Assembly (NCBI RefSeq): GCF_014654675.1
Contig: NZ_BNBC01000040.1
Location: 1-64,000, forward strand
From: Streptomyces spiralis
GTDB taxonomy: Bacteria > Actinomycetota > Actinomycetes > Streptomycetales > Streptomycetaceae
Length of the DNA: 64,000 bases
Direction: 5' to 3'
Shown: one piece after another, positions 26,165-34,866 of the stretch
Numbering within the stretch: position 1 is the stretch's first letter
Layout of the letters: each line of letters opens with the position of its first letter
Position numbers and translations under genes: made by a program
Notes under the pieces: model-generated
Database searches by the model: none
Told to the model about the DNA's origin: nothing
The model's input: only the letters and a program-made list of their open reading frames with translations

Positions 26165-26715
26165 CGGTCACCCGGGAAGGTACGTCATCCGTATTCCGCG
26201 AGGCACCCCGCCCCAGGCCGATCGACAGGTCTTGAGCATTGCTCGGCATCCAACTGGGCCAAGCCGTACCCGGGTCGCGGCGTCGAGGGCGACCACGCGG
26301 TTCTGGCCGTTGACGGCGGCGTACATGGTGGAGCCGTCGGCCGAGAAGCCGGCCGCGACCGACAGCGCCTGGTGGCCGCCGCTCGCCGCGATCGTGATGT
26401 CCTGCGGGTTGGACAGCGTGCCGTCCGCGTTCACGGCGAACTTGGTGCAGCCGTTGCCCCGGCCCAGCCAGAGCACTTGCCGTCGGGCGAGTACACGGGA
26501 CCTTCCTGGCCCACGTCGCGGCGCTGATTCTCAGCTCGTCGGCCGCGTTGGTGCCGATGCGCTGGACCACCTTCGAGGACTTCAGGCCCACGATGACAAG
26601 CGCCGCGTCACCGTCGGTGACCGAGGCCGCCATGAAGGCGCCGTCGGGGCTGTCCGTGGACGACATGATCTTGCCGTTGTCGATGACCCGGCGGTCACCT
26701 GTATGGGGCGAGCGT
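26165..26715 (-). pseudogene. YncE-like beta-propeller protein, internal fragment with frameshift
   Basis: Two frames join: VIDNGKIMSSTDSPDGAFMA and VVQRIGTNAADELRIS, then after a slip near 26475 GNGCTKFAVNADGTLSNPQD and AAGFSADGSTMYAAVNGQNR. These are seven-bladed propeller repeats (SxDGxxxYAAVNGQN) of the kind found in secreted YncE/phosphoesterase-like proteins. Signal peptide and C-terminus are missing. Confidence 0.6.
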
Positions 26716-26773
26716 CGACGACGTGTCGTGAGCCAGGAACCTCTTCGACAGCGGATTGCTTGCGCGATAAGGT

Positions 26774-26783
26774 CATACGTATG
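26774..26783. promoter_or_regulatory. CATACGTATG operator at the GntR start codon
   Basis: A perfect 10-bp palindrome whose last three bases are the ATG of the regulator gene. Identical sites lie at 33214-33223, 35954-35963 and 37069-37078. Its position implies a leaderless or very short-leader transcript blocked by its own product. Confidence 0.8.
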
Positions 26784-27563
26784 GCAACCGAGTCGCAATC
26801 CGCAACCCGTCTGATCCCGCGACGCCTGCCTGCCAGCCGTTTGGGTGTTGCAGTCGTTTCCGAGCTCGTCGACCTCATTGTGACGGGCCAGTTGAAGGAA
26901 GGCGAGTTGCTGCCCCCGGAGGGTCCGCTGAGCGAACACTTCGGCGTGAGTCGCACGGTGCTGCGTGAATCGGTGAAGCGGCTCGAGGAGAAGGGCCTTG
27001 TGATCGTTTCCCAGGGTCGAGGCACCCAGGTGCGGGCGCCGGGCTACTGGAACATGCTCGATCCGGTGGTGCTGTCCGCGTTGATCGACAACGATGAGAC
27101 GCTCGGTGTCCTTGACGAGCTGACGATCGTGCGGGCGAGCCTCGAGTCGGCGATGGCGGGCGCGGTTGCCGGTTCTCGCAGCGCAGATGAGTTGAGGAGG
27201 CTGGAGAACGCGTTGACCGCGATGCGTGAAAGCGAGTCCGAGACGGACTCCTTCCGGCAGGCGGATGTGGTGTTCCACTACGCGCTCATGGAGATCTCCG
27301 GCAACCGGCTGGCGGAGAACATCGCCAAGCATCTGTACAAGCGGGCCGTGGAGTCCAGCCGCTACCAGGGCATCAACCCCCCTGACGCGGTCGAGCTGAC
27401 GCTGCAGGAACACGCGGCGATCCTGGATGCCATCTCCAGGAAGGACGTCGCCGCCGCTCAGAAGGCGATGCACGATCACATCCACGTCTCGTGGGAGCGC
27501 CGCCGGCTGCCCGACCACGCGCCGAGGGCGCGCGGCCGGGCGCTCGATCAGGACAGCGAGTAG
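26781..27563 (+). CDS. FadR-type GntR regulator of the sugar island
   Basis: 260 residues. N-terminal winged helix (residues ~15-85: GVAVVSELVDLIVTGQLKEG, LSEHFGVSRTVLRESVKRLE, GLVIVSQGRGTQVR), and a C-terminal all-helical FCD domain (~100-240) that usually binds a carboxylate sugar acid through metal. The 3' end overlaps the convergent lactonase gene by 16 bp. Four identical palindromes, one at its own start, mark the likely regulon. The effector may be an aldonate or 2-keto-3-deoxy acid made by the pathway. Confidence 0.88.
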   Translation: MATESQSATRLIPRRLPASRLGVAVVSELVDLIVTGQLKEGELLPPEGPLSEHFGVSRTVLRESVKRLEEKGLVIVSQGRGTQVRAPGYWNMLDPVVLSALIDNDETLGVLDELTIVRASLESAMAGAVAGSRSADELRRLENALTAMRESESETDSFRQADVVFHYALMEISGNRLAENIAKHLYKRAVESSRYQGINPPDAVELTLQEHAAILDAISRKDVAAAQKAMHDHIHVSWERRRLPDHAPRARGRALDQDSE

Positions 27564-28384
27564 ACGTCGGCGGCGTTGCCGCCGAACACCCGCGCGCGTT
27601 CCGAGGGGGAAAGCCCCTCCAGCAGCGTCTCCAGAGCGGACTTCCAGGGCGCCGCTCCGCCGCCCAGTTCGGCCAGCGGCCAGTCGGAGCCGTAGAGCAG
27701 ACGGTCGGCGCCGAAGTGTCCCAGAGCGATCATCACCGGGGCGGCGAGATCGTCCGCGCGCCATGATCCGGGGGCGAGGCCCGACGTGAGTCCCGAGACC
27801 TTCGCGACGACATTCGGCTGCCGCGCGAGCTCCCGCAGTCGCGCCGTCCATGTTGTCCTGTCTTGCCCGGGTCCGGGCGGACCGCCCAGGTGATCGAGCA
27901 CGAAGCGGAGGCCGCTGTGGCGCGCGGCCAGACGCGTCGCCTGCGGGAGCTGCCACTCACGCACGACGAGGTCGAAGCAGAGGCCCTCCCGCTCGAGGAC
28001 GGCGAGGCCCGCACCGATCTCCTTGCGCGTCATCCACTCCGGGTCCGGGTCGATGTGGACCAGATGCCGCACCCCGACGACGGGGACAGCGGCGTTCTCG
28101 CGGATCCGGTCGAGCTGGGGTCCGACCTCCGCCGCGAGATCGACCCACGCGACGAGGCCGGCGACGGCTGGCGAGTCCAGCCCGGCGAGCCGGATGCTCT
28201 CGTCGAGGCTGTTGCTCGACTGCACCACCACGGCACCGTCGAGACCGGTCGAGTCCAGCATCGCGCTCAGATCGGGGGCGCCGAAGTCGCGGGCGATCGG
28301 CGCCATGGTCTCCGGGTCGATCCAGTCCTGCGGGTCCACGGCCCGGTTCCACAGGTGCACGTGGGCGTCGATGCCGGCATTCAT
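27548..28384 (-). CDS. Amidohydrolase-2 family lactonase (fuconolactonase-like)
   Basis: 278 residues from ATG 28384, which overlaps the mutarotase stop (ATGA). The metal-binding DAHVHLW is at residues 7-12 and the later active-site pieces are FVLDHLGGPP and LLYGSDWPLAE, the pattern of COG3618 lactonases such as L-fucono-1,5-lactonase and 4-sulfolactonase. It would open the aldonolactone made by the sugar dehydrogenase. Last gene of the minus-strand operon that begins with the binding protein. Confidence 0.8.
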   Translation of the reverse strand: MNAGIDAHVHLWNRAVDPQDWIDPETMAPIARDFGAPDLSAMLDSTGLDGAVVVQSSNSLDESIRLAGLDSPAVAGLVAWVDLAAEVGPQLDRIRENAAVPVVGVRHLVHIDPDPEWMTRKEIGAGLAVLEREGLCFDLVVREWQLPQATRLAARHSGLRFVLDHLGGPPGPGQDRTTWTARLRELARQPNVVAKVSGLTSGLAPGSWRADDLAAPVMIALGHFGADRLLYGSDWPLAELGGGAAPWKSALETLLEGLSPSERARVFGGNAADVYSLS

Positions 28385-28719
28385 GCGAGGTGCCACACTT
28401 CGTCGATGGGCTGCCACAGCGCCCCGGGATCACGCTCCTCCGCGATTCTCACCTGGCACGGGTCGGTGTGCGTCCACCATTCCTGCGAATCCGGGTCCTC
28501 GGCGATCCGCCGCATGTCCGCCTCGTGATCGTCGCCGACGTACTCGTAGTAGGCGAAAAGGATGTCGCCGAAGATGAAGATGCTGTAGTTGCGCACGTTG
28601 CACTCGGTGAGCTTGCGCTCGACGCTCGGCCAGACGGCACGGTGCAGCGCCAGGTACTCCTCGCGCTTGTCGGGCCGCACACCTACGACGAAGGCCCTGC
28701 GCTCGGGTCGACGGGTCAT
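28381..28719 (-). CDS. RhaM-type sugar mutarotase (L-rhamnose/L-fucose mutarotase family)
   Basis: 112 residues, the usual DUF718/RhaM length. The family pattern HRAVWPSVERKLTECNVRNYSI, FGDILFAYYEYVGDD and EWWTHTDPCQ is clear, including the catalytic His and Tyr-rich strand. It interconverts anomers of a 6-deoxy sugar so that the dehydrogenase gets the right one. Overlaps the dehydratase stop and the lactonase start (ATGA at both ends), showing tight coupling. Confidence 0.85.
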   Translation of the reverse strand: MTRRPERRAFVVGVRPDKREEYLALHRAVWPSVERKLTECNVRNYSIFIFGDILFAYYEYVGDDHEADMRRIAEDPDSQEWWTHTDPCQVRIAEERDPGALWQPIDEVWHLA

Positions 28720-29897
28720 CGGGTTCGGCCTCCGCGGTGCGTCGGGTCGTCGATCACGTCTGGTTCGGCCACCAGCCGCAGGGCGGCGCGTTCGGGCCGG
28801 ATGTGCGGTCCGGTCGCCGCGGGCCGGGGCGCAGCGGCGTCGGCCGGTGACATCTGGGACTCGTCGACGACGATCCCGATGCCTGGGCGATCGCCCAGGA
28901 CGATGCCTCCGTCGTCGAACTGCTGGTCGACGTCGAGACCGACGGGGAAGTGAAGGTCCTGGACTTCGAAGGTCAGCAGGTTCGGTACGGCGGCGGCGGC
29001 GTGCGCCACCGGGTTCGCGTTGTACGCCACGGGGCTCACCGGCAGGTCGTGGGCGTGCGCGAGCGTCGCGACGCGGAGGAGGTGGGTGATCCCCCACACG
29101 TTGCCGACCTGCACGATGTCGACCGCGTTGGCGTCGAGCAGAGGGCGGTACTGCTCCAGCCCGGTCAGGTTCTCGCCGCTTGCGATCGCCGCCCGCACCT
29201 TCCCGCGCAGCGCGGCCATTCCGGCCGCATCCCATCGGCGCAGCGGTTCCTCCACCCAGGTGAGGTCCATGCGCTCTTCGATGGCCGCGACATACCGGGC
29301 CGCCTGGGCGTGGTTCCACGACTCGTTGGCGTCGAACATGAGCGCCGGCCGGCGGGAGTTGCGGCTGAGGACGTCGCGCATGATCTCCAGCCGGGGCAGG
29401 TCGCGGTCGAGGTCGCGGCCGCCCTTGAGCTTGCCGGCCTTGAACCCTCGGTCCGCGAACCGGCCGTAGAGGACGGCGAGGTCCTCGTCGGTCAGGCCGT
29501 ACTCGAGACCGGACGCATACCCAGGGACGAAGCGCTCGCGGGCCCCGAGGGTCCGCCAGAGCGGCTCGTCGGCAGCCTTGGCCTTGATGTCCCAGAGGGC
29601 CATGTCGACGGCGCCGATGGTGCCGAAGGTGGATCCCGAGTGACCGGCCTTGAACACCCAGTCGAGCATGCGGTCGTAGAGCGCCATGACCGAGCGCGGG
29701 TCGTCGCCCTCGATCGCGGGGAAGACACGGGCGATGTCGGCATGGGCCCCGAGGCCCACTCCCTCGATTCCGCTGTCGGTCTCGATGATGAGGACAGGGA
29801 CCGGCGTGGCGTGGCCGGGCTGGACGCCGTTGACGTCCCCGGTGATTCTGCCCCAGTCGTGAACGGTGTTCAGACTGCGGTACCCGGTGATCTTCAT
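28716..29897 (-). CDS. Enolase-superfamily sugar-acid dehydratase
   Basis: 393 residues from ATG 29897 (AAGGAGAA 12 nt upstream; a TTG further upstream falls inside the ribosome site). Family features: K156xK158 in GKLKGG, the metal ligands Asp189 (FDANESWN), Glu216 (WVEEPL) and Glu242 (GENL). The region where mandelate-racemase-group enzymes have a His-Asp dyad reads VDIVQVGNVWGITHLL and SPVAYNANPVAHAA, so the usual PH motif is absent. It probably dehydrates L-fuconate or a related aldonate to the 2-keto-3-deoxy acid, but the second acid/base residue is unclear. Confidence 0.78.
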   Translation of the reverse strand: MKITGYRSLNTVHDWGRITGDVNGVQPGHATPVPVLIIETDSGIEGVGLGAHADIARVFPAIEGDDPRSVMALYDRMLDWVFKAGHSGSTFGTIGAVDMALWDIKAKAADEPLWRTLGARERFVPGYASGLEYGLTDEDLAVLYGRFADRGFKAGKLKGGRDLDRDLPRLEIMRDVLSRNSRRPALMFDANESWNHAQAARYVAAIEERMDLTWVEEPLRRWDAAGMAALRGKVRAAIASGENLTGLEQYRPLLDANAVDIVQVGNVWGITHLLRVATLAHAHDLPVSPVAYNANPVAHAAAAVPNLLTFEVQDLHFPVGLDVDQQFDDGGIVLGDRPGIGIVVDESQMSPADAAAPRPAATGPHIRPERAALRLVAEPDVIDDPTHRGGRTR

Positions 29898-29928
29898 CGG
29901 CGATGGTTCTCCTTGCAAGTGCGAGTGG

Positions 29929-30837
29929 TCATTCCTTGGTTCCTCCGGCTGTCATGCCTGCGACCAGGAATCGCTGGGAGAACAGGAAGACGACCAGGAC
30001 GGGCAGGATCGACACGATCGTCCCCAGCGCCAAGGTGGGCAGCTGGACGGAGTCGGATCCCGCGGAGCTGGGATTGAAGGCCGGGGTTGACGCCAGGAGC
30101 GAGGTGAGCCCGACCTGGATCGGATAGCCGTCGCTCGAAGGCAGCATCACGAACGGGAGGAAGAAGTTGTTCCAGTTCTGTACGAAGCTGAAGAACGCCA
30201 CCAGGGCGACGATCGGGGCGGCCAGCGGAAGGGCGACCCGGGTGAAGACCTGGAACCCGTTGCAGCCGTCGATGCGCGCGGCGGCGAGGATGTCGCGAGG
30301 GATGCTGGTCGAGAAGTAGATGTAGGTGAGATAGACGCCGAACGGGAAGAACGACATGGGCAGGATCACCGACAGCGGGCTCCCGATCAGGCCGACGCTG
30401 TTCAGTTCGAGGAAGATGGGCAGCACCAGTGCGGTGTTGGGGATCAGCATGACGACGAGCGTCAGCACCAGCAGCGCCTGCCGAAGCCTGAACTCCGTGA
30501 GCGCGAGGGCGTAGCCGGCGGGGATGCTCACGACAAGCGTGATCACCAGAGCGCCGATCGCGTACAGCGCGGAGTTCCCGATCCAGGTCGTCACCGCACC
30601 GTCCTGGAAGTCGAACAGCTGGTGCCAGTTGGCGACGAGGTCCGACCACGACCCGAGCGAGAACGGGTCCGCGACGACGAGAGACTTCGAGGACTTCCCG
30701 ACCGCGAGGAGCAGCCAGACGATCGGGACGGCGAAGAACAGGACGAAGACGGCGAGGAGGACGCCTACGATGGACCGGCCGCTCCACCCGCTGAGGCTCG
30801 GCCGGCGGCGTGCGGCGGAGAGTGCTGCCATGGTCAT
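29929..30837 (-). CDS. ABC sugar transporter permease, second subunit (MalG-like)
   Basis: 302 residues with six membrane helices. The EAA loop is RDILAAARIDGCNGFQVFTRVALPL, the contact site for the ATPase, and the N-terminal IVGVLLAVFVLFFAVPIVWLLL fits CUT1 MalG-type permeases. ATG 30837 overlaps the first permease's stop (ATGA); ATG 30831 is an alternative. No ATPase gene is in the cluster, as usual in Streptomyces, where the shared MsiK serves CUT1 importers. Confidence 0.9.
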   Translation of the reverse strand: MTMAALSAARRRPSLSGWSGRSIVGVLLAVFVLFFAVPIVWLLLAVGKSSKSLVVADPFSLGSWSDLVANWHQLFDFQDGAVTTWIGNSALYAIGALVITLVVSIPAGYALALTEFRLRQALLVLTLVVMLIPNTALVLPIFLELNSVGLIGSPLSVILPMSFFPFGVYLTYIYFSTSIPRDILAAARIDGCNGFQVFTRVALPLAAPIVALVAFFSFVQNWNNFFLPFVMLPSSDGYPIQVGLTSLLASTPAFNPSSAGSDSVQLPTLALGTIVSILPVLVVFLFSQRFLVAGMTAGGTKE

Positions 30838-31787
30838 TCCTTCTCGAACAGGCCGCCGCGGGTCACGAACACCCAGGACAGCAGGAGTGCGACGACCAGC
30901 AGGATCAGCGAGATCGCGGCCGCGCCGTTGAAGTCGTTCTGCTGGAAGGCGTACTGGTAGGCCAACTGGTTGAGCGAGTAGTCGTTCGGCACCACCGCGT
31001 TGCTGGCCTGGCTGAGCAGTTGCGGTTCGACGAACAGCTGGGTGCCGGCCGCAAGTGACATGACGCCCATGTATGCGACCCACTTGCGCAGCATCGGAAG
31101 CTGGATCCGCAGCGCGATCTGGACGGCGTTCGCACCGTCGATGCGTGCGGCCTCGATCACCTCGGTGCTGATGTTGTTGAGGGCGCCGTGCATGATGAGG
31201 ATCCATCCGCCGGCTCCGGTCCAGAACGCGATGATCGCGAAGATCGCCGGAAGGTGGCCGGGCTGGATCACCTGCACGAAGCTGTCGAACCCCATGGCCT
31301 TGAGCAGACCGCTGACCGGGCTCGCTGTCGGATCGAGGACGAAGAGCCACAACAGGACGCTGGACGCGCCCGCGAGCGCGCCGGGCAGGTAGTAGACGAA
31401 GCGCAGGGTCGTGCTCACCCATCGCACGCCGATGGCGTGGACCACCAGAGCCAGGCCGACGACGAACACGACCAGGCCGAGGAGCCAGATGATGAGATAG
31501 GTGGTCACGTGGAACACGGCCGGCCAGAACCGGAAGTCGCCGACGACCGTGGTGAAGTTGTCGATGCCCGCGAATCCGCCGTCGGCGTTCGTGAAGGCCA
31601 GGACCACGGCGTAGAGCGACGGCGCGATCCCGAAGACGACGGTGAGCAACGTGTAGGGCGAGACGAAGAGATAGCCGATCGGACTGCGAGCGGAGGCGCG
31701 GCCGGCCGCCCGGCCGCTGCCCCGGCCCGGCCGCCGACGCCCGGAGGCGTCAGCGGCCGGCCGGCCACTCGGAGGAGCCAGGGTCAT
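30834..31787 (-). CDS. ABC sugar transporter permease, first subunit (MalF-like)
   Basis: 317 residues. A short Gly/Arg-rich cytoplasmic N-terminus is followed by six membrane helices, with the EAA loop EVIEAARIDGANAVQIALRIQLPML. This is the CUT1 MalF-type partner of the next gene. It follows the binding-protein gene by a 1-bp gap and shares its promoter and CATACGTATG site. Confidence 0.9.
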   Translation of the reverse strand: MTLAPPSGRPAADASGRRRPGRGSGRAAGRASARSPIGYLFVSPYTLLTVVFGIAPSLYAVVLAFTNADGGFAGIDNFTTVVGDFRFWPAVFHVTTYLIIWLLGLVVFVVGLALVVHAIGVRWVSTTLRFVYYLPGALAGASSVLLWLFVLDPTASPVSGLLKAMGFDSFVQVIQPGHLPAIFAIIAFWTGAGGWILIMHGALNNISTEVIEAARIDGANAVQIALRIQLPMLRKWVAYMGVMSLAAGTQLFVEPQLLSQASNAVVPNDYSLNQLAYQYAFQQNDFNGAAAISLILLVVALLLSWVFVTRGGLFEKE

Positions 31788-31788
31788 G

Positions 31789-33159
31789 TCAGTTCACCTT
31801 GTATCCGTTGACCTTGGCCTGGTTCTCGATGGCCGTCTGCCAGGTCGGCAGCAGGTCCACGATCGACTTGCCGCCGGTGATCCCCGGGGTGATGGTCTTG
31901 GCCCAGATCGCCTCCTGGCTGAACATGGGGTAGCCCCAGCCGTCCCAGACCTGCGACGCCGCGGTCACCACCGGCTGCAGCGAGGTGGCGTAGTACTTGC
32001 TCGCCTCCTGCTTGGCGACCCACTTCTGTGCGGCGGGCGCGTACGCCGGGTAACCCGGTGCGACGTCGACCTGGTACTCGTCGGCGGTGGTGACGAACTG
32101 GACGAACTTCTCAGCGGCCTTCAGGTTCTTCGAATGGCTGGAGACGAACCAGGTTCCGCCACCCACGTTGCCCGTCACCGGCCCGCTCTCGCCCTTCCAC
32201 GGCAGCGGCGCGGCGACGCCGAGCTGGCCGGCCGGCACGTTGAGCGACTGGGGGTTGTTGAAGATCGCGCCGGCGTACCAGGCCGGACCCGGCATCATCA
32301 GCACCTTGCCCGAGTACTTCTTCAGGAACTCGGGGGTGAACACGCTGACCGTCGGAACGGTTCCGTTGTCACGGAGGGCGTCGAGCAGCGAGGCCGCCCG
32401 CTTGCACTCGGTCGAGTCGGTCTTCACGGTGAGGGACTTGGGGCCGGGCACGTCATTGGCCTGGCACTTGCTCCCCCACATGAACACCTCGGGCGTCCAG
32501 GCGTCGCCGGCCGTTCCGATGATGTAGCCGGGGTGCTCCTTGGCGACCTTCTCCCCGAGCGCCTGGTACTCCTCCCACGTGGTGGGGACGGCGTAGCCGA
32601 ACTTGTCCAGCAGGGACTTGTTGTACCAGAGCACCGCCTGGGCGAGGTCGTTGCGCAGGCAGTACACGTGGCCGTCCACCGTGCAGGGGTTGAGCGAGCC
32701 TTCGGTGAAGTTGCCGAGCGTGTCCTTGGGGACGAGGCCCTTGTCCAGCACGGCCGCGAACGCCTGCTTGCCGCCGCTCTTCTGGCTGGCCCATGCCGCG
32801 TCGTTGTTCTGGCTGGAGAAGACGACGTCGGGCCAGCCGCTGCCGGCGCGGTCGAAGAGCTGCATCTTCGTCCGGAAGGAGTTGGACCCGTTGGCCGACC
32901 CGTCGTAGGTGACGACCTTGATCTTGGTGTTCGGGTTCGCCCTCTGGAACGCCTTCGCGGCGGCCTGCCGGTCCGCGTCCACCCAGACGGTGATCGTCGA
33001 GGAGGCCTCCTGCTTGGCCTCGGGAAAGCCGTACGCGCCGTTCGCCGCGGTGCCCCCGCCGCCGCAACCGGAGAGGGCGAGGAGCGCCGTCGCGGCGCCT
33101 ATGACGGCGGCGGTCGACGTTTTACGGCGCGAGCGCACCGCAGTGTGGATTCCGGCCAT
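31789..33159 (-). CDS. ABC sugar-binding lipoprotein
   Basis: 456 residues from ATG 33159 (AAGGA 8 nt upstream), not the longer in-frame start. Lipoprotein signal with lipobox LSGC following an RRK-rich start and hydrophobic AAVIGAATALLA. The mature protein is a CUT1 family extracellular binding protein (RANPNTKIKVVTYDGS, VVFSSQNNDAAW, LWYNKSLLDKFGYAVPTTWE). First gene of a six-gene minus-strand operon (33159-27548). The operator is ~55 bp upstream of the start. Confidence 0.9.
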   Translation of the reverse strand: MAGIHTAVRSRRKTSTAAVIGAATALLALSGCGGGGTAANGAYGFPEAKQEASSTITVWVDADRQAAAKAFQRANPNTKIKVVTYDGSANGSNSFRTKMQLFDRAGSGWPDVVFSSQNNDAAWASQKSGGKQAFAAVLDKGLVPKDTLGNFTEGSLNPCTVDGHVYCLRNDLAQAVLWYNKSLLDKFGYAVPTTWEEYQALGEKVAKEHPGYIIGTAGDAWTPEVFMWGSKCQANDVPGPKSLTVKTDSTECKRAASLLDALRDNGTVPTVSVFTPEFLKKYSGKVLMMPGPAWYAGAIFNNPQSLNVPAGQLGVAAPLPWKGESGPVTGNVGGGTWFVSSHSKNLKAAEKFVQFVTTADEYQVDVAPGYPAYAPAAQKWVAKQEASKYYATSLQPVVTAASQVWDGWGYPMFSQEAIWAKTITPGITGGKSIVDLLPTWQTAIENQAKVNGYKVN

Positions 33160-33213
33160 GAGATGTCCTTGTCTTGTCGACTTCGTTGACGACTCCGCGC
33201 CAGGACTGTAGGG

Positions 33214-33223
33214 CATACGTATG
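33214..33223. promoter_or_regulatory. CATACGTATG operator of the ABC/catabolic operon
   Basis: Identical 10-bp palindrome. On the minus strand it is preceded by AAACAT, as at the two sites upstream of the reductase and the secreted enzyme, giving a shared 17-bp context. Confidence 0.8.
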
Positions 33224-33239
33224 ATGTTTGTCATCACCT

Positions 33240-34104
33240 TGAGTGGCCGTTGCTGTTCCGATTTGACGGGTACGTCGAACGGCGGGCCGGTGCGGGTGGT
33301 CGCCGTCGCCCGCGGGCGTGAGGGTAGGGTCCATTGGCAGTTGGGGGCGTGAGCCGACTTGGCTCCAGGAGACCCTCTCGCCGCGTCCTACGTGCTCACA
33401 GCGGTGGAGCTCAACTCGGCCGCGTCGAAGGGGTGGTTCAGTCGCCCCCTGTCCGGGACGCGGCCCCGGGCCTGCGGACCGCGTCCGCCGGTCCGCCTCG
33501 GGCAGGCGGGCGGGGGACCGGCCGGTGTCCGCCCGGTTGCACGATCAGGGCGGGGCAGCGGAGGCCCGCTCCCACCGGGCGATGCCGGGCGCGATCCGCA
33601 CAGCGGCGTCAAGTGCGGGCGGCACCCGTCGATTTTCGGCCGTAGGGCGGGGTCTGGGTGTTCCTCCGCGGCGGCCACCGGGTGACCGAGGAGTTTTACG
33701 ACTGGGCTGCGCGCAGCGATCCGCGCGGGCGTGTCAGCCTCTTTGTCCGCCTGACGCCGACGGCGGTCCCGCCGGCGAAGCCCTGCGCGAGCGTGGGCCG
33801 GCCCGGCACGACGTCCGTGCCGAACACGGCGAACCGGATCCGGTGACGTGGCGCTTCCAGAGCGGTGGAACCTCGCTCTCGTGGTGTGGGGTGCGCAACG
33901 AGCCGCCGCCCGGGGCCGTCGGCTCCGACGCGTCCTGCCCCGGCCGCCTCGATGCCGAGGCGGCCGGGACCCAGGTCAACGGTGCTGTCCGTGCACCGGC
34001 CGCACCGCCGGCGTCGGCCGACTCGTGGAGGTCGCCGACGCCGGCGGCGCGAACCGGTCCCGTCGACCCCGGGGGTTGGCACGTGCCCGTCCGTCAGGCA
34101 GCCC
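33240..34104. other. 865-bp gap without a supported gene
   Basis: Several long but Arg/Pro/Gly-rich frames are open on both strands with no domain, no good start and no codon-bias support. A short plus-strand frame (33657-33846, VTEEFYDWAARSDPRGRVSL) looks slightly protein-like but matches nothing known. It may be the remains of a gene between the two arms of the island. Confidence 0.4.
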
Positions 34105-34866
34105 TCATCGGCCGAGCCAGCCACCGTCGACGGGCAGAACCGTTCCGGAGACATAGCGCGCGGCGTCCGACGCCAGGAAGACGGCAGCTCCCGCGATGTC
34201 CTCCGCCGTTCCCCACCGCCCTGCCGGTATCCGCTCGAGGATCGCGCGGGACCGGTCGGGGTCGTCCTGGAGGGCCTGGGTGTTGTCCGTCGCGATGTAG
34301 CCCGGGGCGATGCCGTTCACCGTCACGCCGTGTCCGGCCCACTCGTTCGACAGTGCGCGGACCAGGCCCGCCACGCCGGACTTGGCGGCCGCGTAGCCGG
34401 GCACGTTGATCCCGCCCTGGAACGACAGCAGGGAGGCGGTGAAGACGATGCGTCCGTGCCGTGCCTCCAGCATCCGTCGCCCGAGAACCTGGCTGAGCAC
34501 GAACGTGCTCGTGAGGTCGACTTCGAGCACCTCGTCGAACCACTCCACGGGGTGCTCGGCGGCCGGAGCGCGGCGGATGGTCCCGGCGTTGTTGACCAGG
34601 ATGTCCACCGGGCGGTCGCCCGCGGCGAGTTGCTCGGCGAACCGGGTCACCTGCCCCCGGTCCGCGAAGTCGACGCGGTGTCCCGAGAACGCGCGGCCGA
34701 GCCGGCGCACGCGGTCGCCGATCGCCGATGACTCCGGATCGAGGGTGGCGGAGACCCCGACGATGTCGGCACCGGCAGCGGCCAGGGCCTCGGCTACGGC
34801 GAATCCGATGCCGCGCTTGGCGCCCGTCACGACAGCGAGGCGCCCGGTCAGGTCGAACGGGTTCAT
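34105..34866 (-). CDS. Short-chain dehydrogenase (2-keto-3-deoxy-sugar-acid dehydrogenase-like)
   Basis: 253 residues, classical SDR. NAD motif TGAKRGIGFA (14-23), NNAG (92-95), catalytic Ser145, Tyr158 and Lys162 (GYAAAKSG), and the C-terminal SGTVLPVDGGW. It is closest in feel to KduD and to 2-keto-3-deoxy-L-fuconate dehydrogenases. The ATG overlaps the stop of the zinc dehydrogenase gene (ATGA), so these two form a minus-strand operon from the 35954 operator. Confidence 0.8.
   Translation of the reverse strand: MNPFDLTGRLAVVTGAKRGIGFAVAEALAAAGADIVGVSATLDPESSAIGDRVRRLGRAFSGHRVDFADRGQVTRFAEQLAAGDRPVDILVNNAGTIRRAPAAEHPVEWFDEVLEVDLTSTFVLSQVLGRRMLEARHGRIVFTASLLSFQGGINVPGYAAAKSGVAGLVRALSNEWAGHGVTVNGIAPGYIATDNTQALQDDPDRSRAILERIPAGRWGTAEDIAGAAVFLASDAARYVSGTVLPVDGGWLGR

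Noticed and set aside
26094..27956. 620-codon minus frame across the GntR gene
   Set aside because: Antisense of the GntR and neighbouring sequence, without motifs. Only the 26165-26715 stretch in related frames has real propeller-like sequence.
33318..34409. 363-codon plus frame between the ABC operon and the SDR gene
   Set aside because: Overlaps the SDR gene on the other strand, and the non-overlapping part shows no protein character.
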